Positions 1 through 9,642 of a stretch of 64,000 nucleotides of DNA are shown here, in pieces. The notes below the pieces were generated by a model, which did no database searches, was not told the DNA's origin, and saw nothing but the letters and a program-made list of their open reading frames with translations. The stretch spans positions 56,879,253 through 56,943,252 of the forward strand of contig NC_090281.1 of assembly GCF_037392515.1 (NCBI RefSeq), read 5' to 3'. The first letter of the stretch is position 1; each line of letters opens with the position of its first letter. A program made the translations under genes and the position numbers. The stretch comes from Haliotis asinina. Lineage: Eukaryota; Mollusca; Gastropoda; Lepetellida; Haliotidae.

Positions 1-3
1 GAT

Positions 4-75
4 GGCCCTGTGGCGCAACGGTAGCGCGTCTGACTCCAGATCAGAGGGTTGCGTGTTCAAATCACGTCGGGGTCA
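4..75 (+). tRNA. tRNA-Trp: tRNA-Trp(CCA) copy 1
   Basis: C23 form with G44 in the variable loop; only three bases of 5' flank are in the window. Next copy 319 bp on. Confidence 0.96.
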
Positions 76-322
76 CATCAAAGTTTTGTTGTTTTGCTTA
101 AATTATGAAAAACATGTATGTGTAGAAAGAGTAGTGTGTGGTGTCGCGTTGTCATCGTAGTTCTGTCTGTAATGAATGATATATAGCTACAATTTGAAAA
201 TGGAAGTCAGAAGATTAGGATATGAGTAGAAAATGCATAAAGTATAGCAAAGTAAAGCCGATGTTGAGCATGGAGCAGATAATTGTACTTAAAGTGCATT
301 ATAGTGCATTGGCTTATCAGAT

Positions 323-394
323 GGCCCTGTGGCGCAACGGTAGCGCGTCTGACTCCAGATCAGAAGGTTGCGTGTTCAAATCACGTCGGGGTCA
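323..394 (+). tRNA. tRNA-Trp: tRNA-Trp(CCA) copy 2
   Basis: F1 flank, C23 form, intact stems. Flank has the private GATGTTGAGC variant. Next copy 319 bp on. Confidence 0.97.
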
Positions 395-600
395 CATCAA
401 AGTTTTGTTGTTTTGCTTAAATTATGAAAAACATGTATGTGTAGAAAGAGTAGTGTGTGGTGTCGCGTTGTCATCGTAGTTCTGTCTGTAATGAATGATA
501 TATAGCTACAATTTGAAAATGGAAGTCAGAAGATTTGGATATGAGTAGAAAATGCATAAAGTATAGCAAAGTAAAGCCGATGTAGAGGATGGAGCAGATA

Positions 601-641
601 ATTGTACTTAAAGTGCATTATAGTGCATTGGCTTATCAGAT
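601..641 (+). promoter_or_regulatory. F1 upstream promoter-like region (representative)
   Basis: Representative F1 flank, positions -41 to -1 of the gene at 642. It holds GTACTTAAAG near -38, then two direct GTGCATT repeats at -29 to -23 and -19 to -13, with a TATA-like TTATAG between them at -24 to -19. In the F3 class the block from -38 to -13 matches at 21 of 26 positions with identical spacing to the gene. Many eukaryotic tRNA genes have TATA-like or other modulatory upstream sequence in this interval. A promoter role here is inference from position and conservation. Confidence 0.5.
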
Positions 642-648
642 GGCCCTG

Positions 649-659
649 TGGCGCAACGG
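649..659 (+). promoter_or_regulatory. Internal A box (representative copy)
   Basis: TGGCGCAACGG at tRNA positions 8-19 of the gene at 642, a standard type 2 Pol III A box. It is damaged in the G18A class (ends CAG), the G9C/G10U class (starts TCTC) and the C11G copy at 4472. Confidence 0.85.
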
Positions 660-692
660 TAGTGCGTCTGACTCCAGATCAGAAGGTTGCGT

Positions 693-701
693 GTTCAAAT
701 C
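693..701 (+). promoter_or_regulatory. Internal B box (representative copy)
   Basis: GTTCAAATC at tRNA positions 53-61, the TFIIIC B-box core. It is intact in almost all copies; visible breaks are C56A in the gene at 17436 and C61G in the gene at 6065. Confidence 0.85.
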
Positions 702-713
702 ACGTCGGGGTCA

Positions 714-962
714 CATCAAAGTTTTGCTGTTTTGCTTAAATTATGAAAAACATGTATGTGTAGAAAGAGTAGTGTGTGGTGTCGCGTTGTCATCGTAGTT
801 CTGTCTGTAATGAATGATATATATATATACAATTTGAAAATGGAAGTCAGAAGATTAGGATATGAGTAGAAAATGCATAAAGTATAGCAAAGTAAAGCCG
901 ATGTAGAGCATGGAGCAGATAATTGTACTTAAAGTGCATTATAGTGCATTGGCTTATCAGAT
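714..962 (+). repeat. A spacer, TA-expanded form (representative, 249 bp)
   Basis: A-type spacer between the genes at 642 and 963. It contains a 13-nt alternating AT tract at 817-829 where the ordinary A spacer reads ATATATAGCTAC, which accounts for the 321 against 319 bp spacing. A third form with GACATGAGAG in place of GATATGAGTAG is one base shorter (318). No gene is seen in the spacer; open frames crossing it also cross the tRNA and are treated as chance. Confidence 0.8.
722..733 (+). terminator. Pol III terminator, A-spacer type (representative)
   Basis: Two T4 runs at +9 to +12 and +17 to +20 after the gene at 642, the usual Pol III stop signal with a backup. Copies differ only between the runs (GCTG or GTTG) and at +4 (C or G). 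Confidence 0.85.
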
Positions 963-1034
963 GGCCCTGTGGCGCAACGGTAGCGCGTCTGACTCCAGAT
1001 CAGAAGGTTGCGTGTTCAAATCACGTCTGGGTCA
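963..1034 (+). tRNA. tRNA-Trp: tRNA-Trp(CCA) copy 4, G67U
   Basis: F1, C23. G67U puts U opposite U6 in the acceptor stem; other stems intact. Next 319. Confidence 0.9.
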
Positions 1035-1281
1035 CATCAAAGTTTTGTTGTTTTGCTTAAATGATGAAAAACATGTATGTGTAGAAAGAGTAGTGTGTGG
1101 TGTCGCGTTGTCATCGTAGTTCTGTCTGTAATGAATGATATATAGCTACAATTTGAAAATGGAAGTCAGAAGATTAGGATATGAGTAGAAAATGCATAAA
1201 GTATAGCAAAGTAAAGCCGATGTAGAGGATGGAGCAGATAATTGTACTTAAAGTGCATTATAGTGCATTGGCTTATCAGAT

Positions 1282-1353
1282 GGCCCTGTGGCGCAACGGT
1301 AGTGCGTCTGACTCCAGATCAGAAGGTTGCGTGTTCAAATCACGTCGGGGTCA
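1282..1353 (+). tRNA. tRNA-Trp: tRNA-Trp(CCA) copy 5
   Basis: F1, U23, intact; TA-expanded spacer, next 321. Confidence 0.97.
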
Positions 1354-1602
1354 CATCAAAGTTTTGCTGTTTTGCTTAAATTATGAAAAACATGTATGTG
1401 TAGAAAGAGTAGTGTGTGGTGTCGCGTTGTCATCGTAGTTCTGTCTGTAATGAATGATATATATATATACAATTTGAAAATGGAAGTCAGAAGATTAGGA
1501 TATGAGTAGAAAATGCATAAAGTATAGCAAAGTAAAGCCGATGTAGAGCATGGAGCAGATAATTGTACTTAAAGTGCATTATAGTGCATTGGCTTATCAG
1601 AT

Positions 1603-1674
1603 GGCCCTGTGGCGCAACGGTAGCGCGTCTGACTCCAGATCAGAAGGTTGCGTGTTCAAATCACGTCGGGGTCA
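1603..1674 (+). tRNA. tRNA-Trp: tRNA-Trp(CCA) copy 6
   Basis: F1, C23, intact; next 319. Confidence 0.97.
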
Positions 1675-1921
1675 CATCAAAGTTTTGTTGTTTTGCTTAA
1701 ATGATGAAAAACATGTATGTGTAGAAAGAGTAGTGTGTGGTGTCGCGTTGTCATCGTAGTTCTGTCTGTAATGAATGATATATAGCTACAATTTGAAAAT
1801 GGAAGTCAGAAGATTAGGATATGAGTAGAAAATGCATAAAGTATAGCAAAGTAAAGCCGATGTAGAGCATGGAGCAGATAATTGTACTTAAAGTGCATTA
1901 TAGTGCATTGGCTTATCAGAT

Positions 1922-1993
1922 GGCCCTGTGGCGCAACGGTAGCGCGTCTGACTCCAGATCAGAAGGTTGCGTGTTCAAATCACGTCGGGGTCA
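1922..1993 (+). tRNA. tRNA-Trp: tRNA-Trp(CCA) copy 7
   Basis: F1, C23, intact; first gene followed by a B spacer (316). Confidence 0.97.
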
Positions 1994-2001
1994 CGTTCAA
2001 G

Positions 2002-2013
2002 TTTTGCTATTTT
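2002..2013 (+). terminator. Pol III terminator, B-spacer type (representative)
   Basis: Two T4 runs at exactly the same +9/+17 positions after the gene at 1922, separated by GCTA, although the rest of the B spacer has diverged. The kept placement suggests both spacer families end functional transcripts. Confidence 0.85.
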
Positions 2014-2196
2014 GAGCAGTAAATGAAAATTGTATTTAAGAAGAGGTGTGTGTTTACAGGTTGTCATCGTATTTCTCTCTGTATTTAATGATATCTTATT
2101 ACAATTGGAAAGTCGATGTAAGAATAGGAAGACATGAGAGAAAAGCAGAAAAATGTTGTGTTATAAATGAAGCTGATGTAGAGCATGGAGACGATG

Positions 2197-2237
2197 TTTG
2201 TACATAAAGTACATTACTGTGCAGTACTTCAAGAGAC
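2197..2237 (+). promoter_or_regulatory. F3 upstream promoter-like region (representative)
   Basis: Representative F3 flank, positions -41 to -1 of the gene at 2238. GTAC occurs three times (-38, -29, -14); the first two flank ATAAA to make an inverted repeat, GTAC-ATAAA-GTAC. It aligns without gaps to the F1 block. F3 drives 56 genes, nearly all with an intact body, so it looks like a working promoter variant. This is inference. Confidence 0.45.
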
Positions 2238-2309
2238 GGCCCTGTGGCGCAACGGTAGTGCGTCTGACTCCAGATCAGAGGGTTGCGTGTTCAAATCACG
2301 TCGGGGTCA
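2238..2309 (+). tRNA. tRNA-Trp: tRNA-Trp(CCA) copy 8
   Basis: F3, U23, G44; intact; next 319. Reference for the F3 promoter-like region. Confidence 0.97.
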
Positions 2310-2556
2310 CATCAAAGTTTTGCTGTTTTGCTTAAATTATGAAAAACATGTATGTGTAGAAAGAGTAGTGTGTGGTGTCGCGTTGTCATCGTAGTTCTGT
2401 CTGTAATGAATGATATATAGCTACAATTTGAAAATGGAAGTCAGAAGATTAGGATATGAGTAGAAAATGCATAAAGTATAGCAAAGTAAAACCGATGTAG
2501 AGCATGGAGCAGGTATTTGTACTTAAAGTGCATTTTAGGGCATTGGCTTATCAGAT

Positions 2557-2628
2557 GGCCCTGTGGCGCAACGGTAGTGCGTCTGACTCCAGATCAGAAG
2601 TTTGCGTGTTCAAATCACATCGGGGTCA
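2557..2628 (+). tRNA. tRNA-Trp: tRNA-Trp(CCA) copy 9, G46U G64A
   Basis: F2, U23. G64A breaks the C50:G64 T-stem pair, and G46U alters the variable loop base that normally contacts the D stem. Next 319. Confidence 0.85.
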
Positions 2629-2875
2629 CATCAAAGTTTTGCTGTTTTGCTTAAATGATGAAAAACATGTATGTGTAGAAAGAGTAGTGTGTGGTGTCGC
2701 GTTGTCATCGTAGTTCTGTCTGTAATGAATGATATATAGCTACAATTTGAAAATGGAAGTCAGAAGATTAGGATATGAGTAGAAAATGCATAAAGTATAG
2801 CAAAGTAAAGCCGATGTAGAGCATGGAGCAGATAATTGTACTTAAAGTGCATTATAGTGCATTGGCTTATCAGAT

Positions 2876-2947
2876 GGCCCTGTGGCGCAACGGTAGCGCG
2901 TCTGACTCCAGATCAGAAGGTTGCGTGTTCAAATCACGCCGGGGTTA
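2876..2947 (+). tRNA. tRNA-Trp: tRNA-Trp(CCA) copy 10, U65C C72U
   Basis: F1, C23. U65C improves pairing with G49; C72U makes a terminal G1:U72 wobble that could affect charging or 3' processing. B spacer follows. Confidence 0.92.
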
Positions 2948-3191
2948 CGTTCAAGTTTTGCTATTTTGAGCAGTAAATGAAAATTGTATTTAAGAAGAGG
3001 CATGTGTTTACAGGTTGTCATCGTATTTCTCTCTGTATTTAATGATATCTTATTACAATTGGAAAGTCGATGTAAGAATAGGAAGACATGAGAGAAAAGC
3101 AGAAAAATGTTGTGTTATAAATGAAGCTGATGTAGAGCATGGAGACGATGTTTGTACATAAAGTACATTACTGTGCAGTACTTCAAGAGAC

Positions 3192-3263
3192 GGCCCTGTG
3201 GCGCAACGGTAGTGCGTCTGACTCCAGATCAGAAGGTTGCGTGTTCAAATCACGTCGGGGTCA
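3192..3263 (+). tRNA. tRNA-Trp: tRNA-Trp(CCA) copy 11
   Basis: F3, U23, intact; ATGAAAG 3' variant; next 319. Confidence 0.97.
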
Positions 3264-3510
3264 CATGAAAGTTTTGCTGTTTTGCTTAAATTATGAAAAA
3301 CATGTATGTGTAGAAAGAGTAGTGTGTGGTGTCGCGTTGTCATCGTAGTTCTGTCTGTAATGAATGATATATAGCTACAATTTGAAAATGGAAGTCAGAA
3401 GATTAGGATATGAGTAGAAAATGCATAAAGTATAGCAAAGTAAAGCCGATGTAGAGGATGGAGCAGATAATTGTACTTAAAGTGCATTATAGTGCATTGG
3501 CTTATCAGAT

Positions 3511-3582
3511 GGCCCTGTGGCGCAACGGTAGTGCGTCTGACTCCAGATCAGAAGGTTGCGTGTTCAAATCACGTCGGGGTCA
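3511..3582 (+). tRNA. tRNA-Trp: tRNA-Trp(CCA) copy 12
   Basis: F1, U23, intact; TA-expanded spacer, next 321. Confidence 0.97.
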
Positions 3583-3831
3583 CATCAAAGTTTTGCTGTT
3601 TTGCTTAAATTATGAAAAACATGTATGTGTAGAAAGAGTAGTGTGTGGTGTCGCGTTGTCATCGTAGTTCTGTCTGTAATGAATGATATATATATATACA
3701 ATTTGAAAATGGAAGTCAGAAGATTAGGATATGAGTAGAAAATGCATAAAGTATACCAAAGTAAAGCCGATGTAGAGCATGGAGCAGATAATTGTACTTA
3801 AAGTGCATTATAGTGCATTGGCTTATAAGAT

Positions 3832-3903
3832 GGCCCTGTGGCGCAACGGTAGTGCGTCTGACTCCAGATCAGAAGGTTGCGTGTTCAAATCACGTCGGGG
3901 TCA
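3832..3903 (+). tRNA. tRNA-Trp: tRNA-Trp(CCA) copy 13
   Basis: F1 with CTTATAAGAT at -10 to -1 (usual CTTATCAGAT); U23; next 319. Confidence 0.97.
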
Positions 3904-4150
3904 CATCAAAGTTTTGTTGTTTTGCTTAAATTATGAAAAACATGTATGTGTAGAAAGAGTAGTGTGTGGTGTCGCGTTGTCATCGTAGTTCTGTCTGTAA
4001 TGAATGATATATAGCTACAATTTGAAAATGGAAGTCAGAAGATTAGGATATGAGTAGAAAATGCATAAAGTATAGCAAAGTAAAGCCGATGTAGAGGATG
4101 GAGCAGATAATTGTACTTAAAGTGCATTATAGTGCATTGGCTTATCAGAT

Positions 4151-4222
4151 GGCCCTGTGGCGCAACGGTAGTGCGTCTGACTCCAGATCAGAAGGTTGCG
4201 TGTTCAAATCACGTCGGGGTCA
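4151..4222 (+). tRNA. tRNA-Trp: tRNA-Trp(CCA) copy 14
   Basis: F1, U23, intact; next 321. Confidence 0.97.
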
Positions 4223-4471
4223 CATCAAAGTTTTGCTGTTTTGCTTAAATTATGAAAAACATGTATGTGTAGAAAGAGTAGTGTGTGGTGTCGCGTTGTC
4301 ATCGTAGTTCTGTCTGTAATGAATGATATATATATATACAATTTGAAAATGGAAGTCAGAAGATTAGGATATGAGTAGAAAATGCATAAAGTATAGCAAA
4401 GTAAAGCCGATGTAGAGCATGGAGCAGATAATTGTACTTAAAGTGCATTATAGTGCATTGGCTTATCAGAT

Positions 4472-4543
4472 GGCCCTGTGGGGCAACGGTAGCGCGTCTG
4501 ACTCCAGATCAGAAGGTTGCGTGTTCAAATCACGTCGGGGTCA
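4472..4543 (+). tRNA. tRNA-Trp: tRNA-Trp(CCA) copy 15, C11G
   Basis: F1, C23. C11G leaves G11 opposite G24 in the D stem and changes the A box to TGGG. Next 319. Confidence 0.87.
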
Positions 4544-4790
4544 CATCAAAGTTTTGTTGTTTTGCTTAAATTATGAAAAACATGTATGTGTAGAAAGAGT
4601 AGTGTGTGGTGTCGCGTTGTCATCGTAGTTCTGTCTGTAATGAATGATATATAGCTACAATTTGAAAATGGAAGTCAGAAGATTAGGATATGAGTAGAAA
4701 ATGCATAAAGTATAGCAAAGTAAAGCCGATGTAGAGCATGGAGCAGATAATTGTACTTAAAGTGCATTATAGTGCATTGGCTTATCAGAT

Positions 4791-4862
4791 GGCCCTGTGG
4801 CGCAACGGTAGTGCGTCTGACTCCAGATCAGAAGGTTGCGTGTTCAAATCACGTCGGGGTCA
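4791..4862 (+). tRNA. tRNA-Trp: tRNA-Trp(CCA) copy 16
   Basis: F1, U23, intact; next 321. Confidence 0.97.
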
Positions 4863-5111
4863 CATCAAAGTTTTGCTGTTTTGCTTAAATTATGAAAAAC
4901 ATGTATGTGTAGAAAGAGTAGTGTGTGGTGTCGCGTTGTCATCGTAGTTCTGTCTGTAATGAATGATATATATATATACAATTTGAAAATGGAAGTCAGA
5001 AGATTAGGATATGAGTAGAAAATGCATAAAGTATAGCAAAGTAAAGCCGATGTAGAGCATGGAGCAGATAATTGTACTTAAAGTGCATTATAGTGCATTG
5101 GCTTATCAGAT

Positions 5112-5183
5112 GGCCCTGTGGCGCAACGGTAGCGCGTCTGACTCCAGATCAGAAGGTTGCGTGTTCAAATCACGTCGGGGTCA
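5112..5183 (+). tRNA. tRNA-Trp: tRNA-Trp(CCA) copy 17
   Basis: F1, C23, intact; next 319. Confidence 0.97.
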
Positions 5184-5430
5184 CATCAAAGTTTTGTTGT
5201 TTTGCTTAAATGATGAAAAACATGTATGTGTAGAAAGAGTAGTGTGTGGTGTCGCGTTGTCATCGTAGTTCTGTCTGTAATGAATGATATATAGCTACAA
5301 TTTGAAAATGGAAGTCAGAAGATTAGGATATGAGTAGAAAATGCATAAAGTATAGCAAAGTAAAGCCGATGTAGAGCATGGAGCAGATAATTGTACTTAA
5401 AGTGCATTATAGTGCATTGGCTTATCAGAT

Positions 5431-5502
5431 GGCCCTGTGGCGCAACGGTAGCGCGTCTGACTCCAGATCAGAAGGTTGCGTGTTCAAATCACGTCGGGGT
5501 CA
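5431..5502 (+). tRNA. tRNA-Trp: tRNA-Trp(CCA) copy 18
   Basis: F1, C23, intact; B spacer with one T missing in GTGTATAAATG, so next is 315. Confidence 0.97.
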
Positions 5503-5745
5503 CGTTCAAGTTTTGCTATTTTGAGCAGTAAATGAAAATTGTATTTAAGAAGAGGTGTGTGTTTACAGGTTGTCATCGTATTTCTCTCTGTATTTAATGA
5601 TATCTTATTACAATTGGAAAGTCGATGTAAGAATAGGAAGACATGAGAGAAAAGCAGAAAAATGTTGTGTATAAATGAAGCTGATGTAGAGCATGGAGAC
5701 GATGTTTGTACATAAAGTACATTACTGTGCAGTACTTCAAGAGAC

Positions 5746-5817
5746 GGCCCTGTGGCGCAACGGTAGTGCGTCTGACTCCAGATCAGAAGGTTGCGTGTTC
5801 AAATCACGTCGGGGTCA
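5746..5817 (+). tRNA. tRNA-Trp: tRNA-Trp(CCA) copy 19
   Basis: F3, U23, intact; next 319. Confidence 0.97.
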
Positions 5818-6064
5818 CATGAAAGTTTTGCTGTTTTGCTTAAATTATGAAAAACATGTATGTGTAGAAAGAGTAGTGTGTGGTGTCGCGTTGTCATCGT
5901 AGTTCTGTCTGTAATGAATGATATATAGCTACAATTTGAAAATGGAAGTCAGAAGATTAGGATATGAGTAGAAAATGGATAAAGTATAGCAAAGAAAAAC
6001 CGATGTAGTGCATGGAGCAGGTATTTGTACTTAAAGTGCATTTTAGGGCATTGGCTTATCAGAT

Positions 6065-6136
6065 GGCCTTGTGGCGCAACAGTAGCGCGTCTGACTCCAG
6101 ATCAGAAGGTTGCGTGTTCAAATGACGTCGGGGTCA
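6065..6136 (+). tRNA. tRNA-Trp(CCA)-like copy 20, G18A C61G (likely pseudogene)
   Basis: F2x. C5U and G18A of its class plus C61G, which destroys the near-invariant G53:C61 pair and the end of the B box. With both boxes hit, transcription is doubtful. B spacer follows. Confidence 0.7.
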
Positions 6137-6380
6137 CGTTCAAGTTTTGCTATTTTGAGCAGTAAATGAAAATTGTATTTAAGAAGAGGCGTGTGTTTAC
6201 AGGTTGTCATCGTATTTCTCTCTGTATTTAATGATATCTTATTACAATTGGAAAGTCGATGTAAGAATAGGAAGACATGAGAGAAAAGCAGAAAAATGTT
6301 GTGTTATAAATGAAGCTGATGTAGAGCATGGAGACGATGTTTGTACATAAAGTACATTACTGTGCAGTACTTCAAGAGAC

Positions 6381-6452
6381 GGCCCTGTGGCGCAACGGTA
6401 GTGCGTCTGACTCCAGATCAGAAGGTTGCGTGTTCAAATCACGTCGGGGTCA
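6381..6452 (+). tRNA. tRNA-Trp: tRNA-Trp(CCA) copy 21
   Basis: F3, U23, intact; 3' GTTG variant; next 319. Confidence 0.97.
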
Positions 6453-6699
6453 CATCAAAGTTTTGTTGTTTTGCTTAAATTATGAAAAACATGTATGTGT
6501 AGAAAGAGTAGTGTGTGGTGTCGCGTTGTCATCGTAGTTCTGTCTGTAATGAATGATATATAGCTACAATTTGAAAATGGAAGTCAGAAGATTAGGATAT
6601 GAGTAGAAAATGCATAAAGTATAGCAAAGTAAAGCCGATGTAGAGGATGGAGCAGATAATTGTACTTAAAGTGCATTATAGTGCATTGGCTTATCAGAT

Positions 6700-6771
6700 G
6701 GCCCTGTGGCGCAACGGTAGTGCGTCTGACTCCAGATCAGAAGGTTGCGTGTTCAAATCACGTCGGGGTCA
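6700..6771 (+). tRNA. tRNA-Trp: tRNA-Trp(CCA) copy 22
   Basis: F1, U23, intact; next 321. Inside the 3190-bp duplication. Confidence 0.97.
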
Positions 6772-7020
6772 CATCAAAGTTTTGCTGTTTTGCTTAAATT
6801 ATGAAAAACATGTATGTGTAGAAAGAGTAGTGTGTGGTGTCGCGTTGTCATCGTAGTTCTGTCTGTAATGAATGATATATATATATACAATTTGAAAATG
6901 GAAGTCAGAAGATTAGGATATGAGTAGAAAATGCATAAAGTATAGCAAAGTAAAACCGATGTAGAGCATGGAGCAGGTATTTGTACTTAAAGTGCATTTT
7001 AGGGCATTGGCTTATCAGAT

Positions 7021-7092
7021 GGCCCTGTGGCGCAACGGTAGTGCGTCTGACTCCAGATCAGAAGGTTGCGTGTTCAAATCACATCGGGGTCA
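7021..7092 (+). tRNA. tRNA-Trp: tRNA-Trp(CCA) copy 23, G64A
   Basis: F2, U23, C50/A64 mismatch; next 319. Confidence 0.88.
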
Positions 7093-7339
7093 CATCAAAG
7101 TTTTGCTGTTTTGCTTAAATTATGAAAAACATGTATGTGTAGAAAGAGTAGTGTGTGGTGTCGCGTTGTCATCGTAGTTCTGTCTGTAATGAATGATATA
7201 TAGCTACAATTTGAAAATGGAAGTCAGAAGATTAGGATATGAGTAGAAAATGGATAAAGTATAGCAAAGAAAAACCGATGTAGTGCATGGAGCAGGTATT
7301 TGTACTTAAAGTGCATTTTAGGGCATTGGCTTATCAGAT

Positions 7340-7411
7340 GGCCTTGTGGCGCAACAGTAGCGCGTCTGACTCCAGATCAGAAGGTTGCGTGTTCAAATCA
7401 CGTCGGGGTCA
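7340..7411 (+). tRNA. tRNA-Trp: tRNA-Trp(CCA) copy 24, G18A class
   Basis: F2x; C5U, G18A, C23. Loss of G18 removes the D-loop/T-loop contact. B spacer follows. Confidence 0.8.
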
Positions 7412-7655
7412 CGTTCAAGTTTTGCTATTTTGAGCAGTAAATGAAAATTGTATTTAAGAAGAGGCGTGTGTTTACAGGTTGTCATCGTATTTCTCTCTGT
7501 ATTTAATGATATCTTATTACAATTGGAAAGTCGATGTAAGAATAGGAAGACATGAGAGAAAAGCAGAAAAATGTTGTGTTATAAATGAAGCTGATGTAGA
7601 GCATGGAGACGATGTTTGTACATAAAGTACATTACTGTGCAGTACTTCAAGAGAC

Positions 7656-7727
7656 GGCCCTGTGGCGCAACGGTAGTGCGTCTGACTCCAGATCAGAAGG
7701 TTGCGTGTTCAAATCACGTCGGGGTCA
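7656..7727 (+). tRNA. tRNA-Trp: tRNA-Trp(CCA) copy 25
   Basis: F3, U23, intact; next 319. Confidence 0.97.
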
Positions 7728-7974
7728 CATCAAAGTTTTGTTGTTTTGCTTAAATTATGAAAAACATGTATGTGTAGAAAGAGTAGTGTGTGGTGTCGCG
7801 TTGTCATCGTAGTTCTGTCTGTAATGAATGATATATAGCTACAATTTGAAAATGGAAGTCAGAAGATTAGGATATGAGTAGAAAATGCATAAAGTATAGC
7901 AAAGTAAAGCCGATGTAGAGGATGGAGCAGATAATTGTACTTAAAGTGCATTATAGTGCATTGGCTTATCAGAT

Positions 7975-8046
7975 GGCCCTGTGGCGCAACGGTAGTGCGT
8001 CTGACTCCAGATCAGAAGGTTGCGTGTTCAAATCACGTCGGGGTCA
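7975..8046 (+). tRNA. tRNA-Trp: tRNA-Trp(CCA) copy 26
   Basis: F1, U23, intact; next 321. Confidence 0.97.
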
Positions 8047-8295
8047 CATCAAAGTTTTGCTGTTTTGCTTAAATTATGAAAAACATGTATGTGTAGAAAG
8101 AGTAGTGTGTGGTGTCGCGTTGTCATCGTAGTTCTGTCTGTAATGAATGATATATATATATACAATTTGAAAATGGAAGTCAGAAGATTAGGATATGAGT
8201 AGAAAATGCATAAAGTATAGCAAAGTAAAGCCGATGTAGAGCATGGAGCAGATAATTGTACTTAAAGTGCATTATAGTGCATTGGCTTATCAGAT

Positions 8296-8367
8296 GGCCC
8301 TGTGGCGCAACGGTAGCGCGTCTGACTCCAGATCAGAAGGTTGCGTGTTCAAATCACGTCGGGGTCA
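8296..8367 (+). tRNA. tRNA-Trp: tRNA-Trp(CCA) copy 27
   Basis: F1, C23, intact; its spacer carries the rare ACAACTTG marker; next 319. Confidence 0.97.
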
Positions 8368-8614
8368 CATCAAAGTTTTGTTGTTTTGCTTAAATGATGA
8401 AAAACATGTATGTGTAGAAAGAGTAGTGTGTGGTGTCGCGTTGTCATCGTAGTTCTGTCTGTAATGAATGATATATAGCTACAACTTGAAAATGGAAGTC
8501 AGAAGATTAGGATATGAGTAGAAAATGCATAAAGTATAGCAAAGTAAAGCCGATGTAGAGGATGGAGCAGATATTTGTACTTAAAGTGCATTATAGTGCA
8601 TTGGCTTATCAGAT

Positions 8615-8686
8615 GGCCCTGTGGCGCAACGGTAGTGCGTCTGACTCCAGATCAGAAGGTTGCGTGTTCAAATCACGTCGGGGTCA
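8615..8686 (+). tRNA. tRNA-Trp: tRNA-Trp(CCA) copy 28
   Basis: F1 with ATATTTG variant, U23, intact; next 321. Confidence 0.97.
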
Positions 8687-8935
8687 CATCAAAGTTTTGC
8701 TGTTTTGCTTAAATTATGAAAAACATGTATGTGTAGAAAGAGTAGTGTGTGGTGTCGCGTTGTCATCGTAGTTCTGTCTGTAATGAATGATATATATATA
8801 TACAATTTGAAAATGGAAGTCAGAAGATTAGGATATGAGTAGAAAATGCATAAAGTATAGCAAAGTAAAGCCGATGTAGAGCATGGAGCAGATAATTGTA
8901 CTTAAAGTGCATTATAGTGCATTGGCTTATCAGAT

Positions 8936-9007
8936 GGCCCTGTGGCGCAACGGTAGCGCGTCTGACTCCAGATCAGAAGGTTGCGTGTTCAAATCACGTC
9001 GGGGTCA
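8936..9007 (+). tRNA. tRNA-Trp: tRNA-Trp(CCA) copy 29
   Basis: F1, C23, intact; next 319. Confidence 0.97.
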
Positions 9008-9254
9008 CATCAAAGTTTTGTTGTTTTGCTTAAATTATGAAAAACATGTATGTGTAGAAAGAGTAGTGTGTGGTGTCGCGTTGTCATCGTAGTTCTGTCT
9101 GTAATGAATGATATATAGCTACAATTTGAAAATGGAAGTCAGAAGATTAGGATATGAGTAGAAAATGCATAAAGTATAGCAAAGTAAAGCCGATGTAGAG
9201 CATGGAGCAGATAATTGTACTTAAAGTGCATTATAGTGCATTGGCTTATCAGAT

Positions 9255-9326
9255 GGCCCTGTGGCGCAACGGTAGCGCGTCTGACTCCAGATCAGAAGGT
9301 TGCGTGTTCAAATCACGTCGGGGTCA
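9255..9326 (+). tRNA. tRNA-Trp: tRNA-Trp(CCA) copy 30
   Basis: F1, C23, intact; B spacer with ACAATGGG marker. Confidence 0.97.
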
Positions 9327-9570
9327 CGTTCAAGTTTTGCTATTTTGAGCAGTAAATGAAAATTGTATTTAAGAAGAGGCGTGTGTTTACAGGTTGTCAT
9401 CGTATTTCTCTCTGTATTTAATGATATCTTATTACAATGGGAAAGTCGATGTAAGAATAGGAAGACATGAGAGAAAAGCAGAAAAATGTTGTGTTATAAA
9501 TGAAGCTGATGTAGAGCATGGAGACGATGTTTGTACATAAAGTACATTACTGTGCAGTACTTCAAGAGAC

Positions 9571-9642
9571 GGCCCTGTGGCGCAACGGTAGTGCGTCTGA
9601 CTCCAGATCAGAAGGTTGCGTGTTCAAATCACGTCGGGGTCA
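9571..9642 (+). tRNA. tRNA-Trp: tRNA-Trp(CCA) copy 31
   Basis: F3, U23, intact; next 319. Near the junction of the 3190-bp duplicates. Confidence 0.97.

Larger units (their letters stand above)
642..713 (+). tRNA. tRNA-Trp: tRNA-Trp(CCA) copy 3
   Basis: F1 flank, U23 form (G12:U23 wobble). TA-expanded spacer follows, next copy 321 bp on. Used as the reference copy for box and terminator positions. Confidence 0.97.
1994..2237 (+). repeat. B spacer (representative, 244 bp)
   Basis: Diverged spacer found 56 times. It starts GTTCAAG in place of ATCAAAG after the tRNA, and aligns patchily to A (for example TTGTCATCGTA-TTCT, TGTA-T-AATGATAT, GATGTAGAGCATGGAG). The genes that precede B spacers start at 1922, 2876, 5431, 6065, 7340, 9255, 10530, 12445, 13399, 14353, 14988, 15942, 16801, 17755, 20307, 21261, 22852, 23806, 24760, 25395, 26030, 26984, 27619, 28573, 29846, 30800, 32075, 33350, 34625, 35900, 36854, 38129, 39403, 40357, 41632, 42904, 43859, 45134, 46409, 47684, 48638, 49594, 50866, 51821, 52774, 53408, 54361, 55636, 56590, 57545, 58498, 59132, 60085, 61360, 62314 and 63589. 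No gene is seen within it. Confidence 0.85.

Noticed and set aside
222..479. Longer 85-codon version of the same frame
   Set aside because: Produced by the private GATGTTGAGC change, which removes an in-frame TAG; same chance frame.
589..798. Recurring 69-codon open reading frame, about 130 near-identical copies (for example 589-798, 2185-2394)
   Set aside because: Each frame starts 53 bp upstream of a tRNA and reads straight through the tRNA and its terminator. It repeats only because the DNA repeats. Genes followed by B spacers and the CCU copies lack it (the latter have a stop), and no coding signal apart from the repeat is seen.
817..829. AT dinucleotide tract as an independent microsatellite or origin
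   Set aside because: Only two length states seen and fixed within repeat families; treated as a spacer variant.
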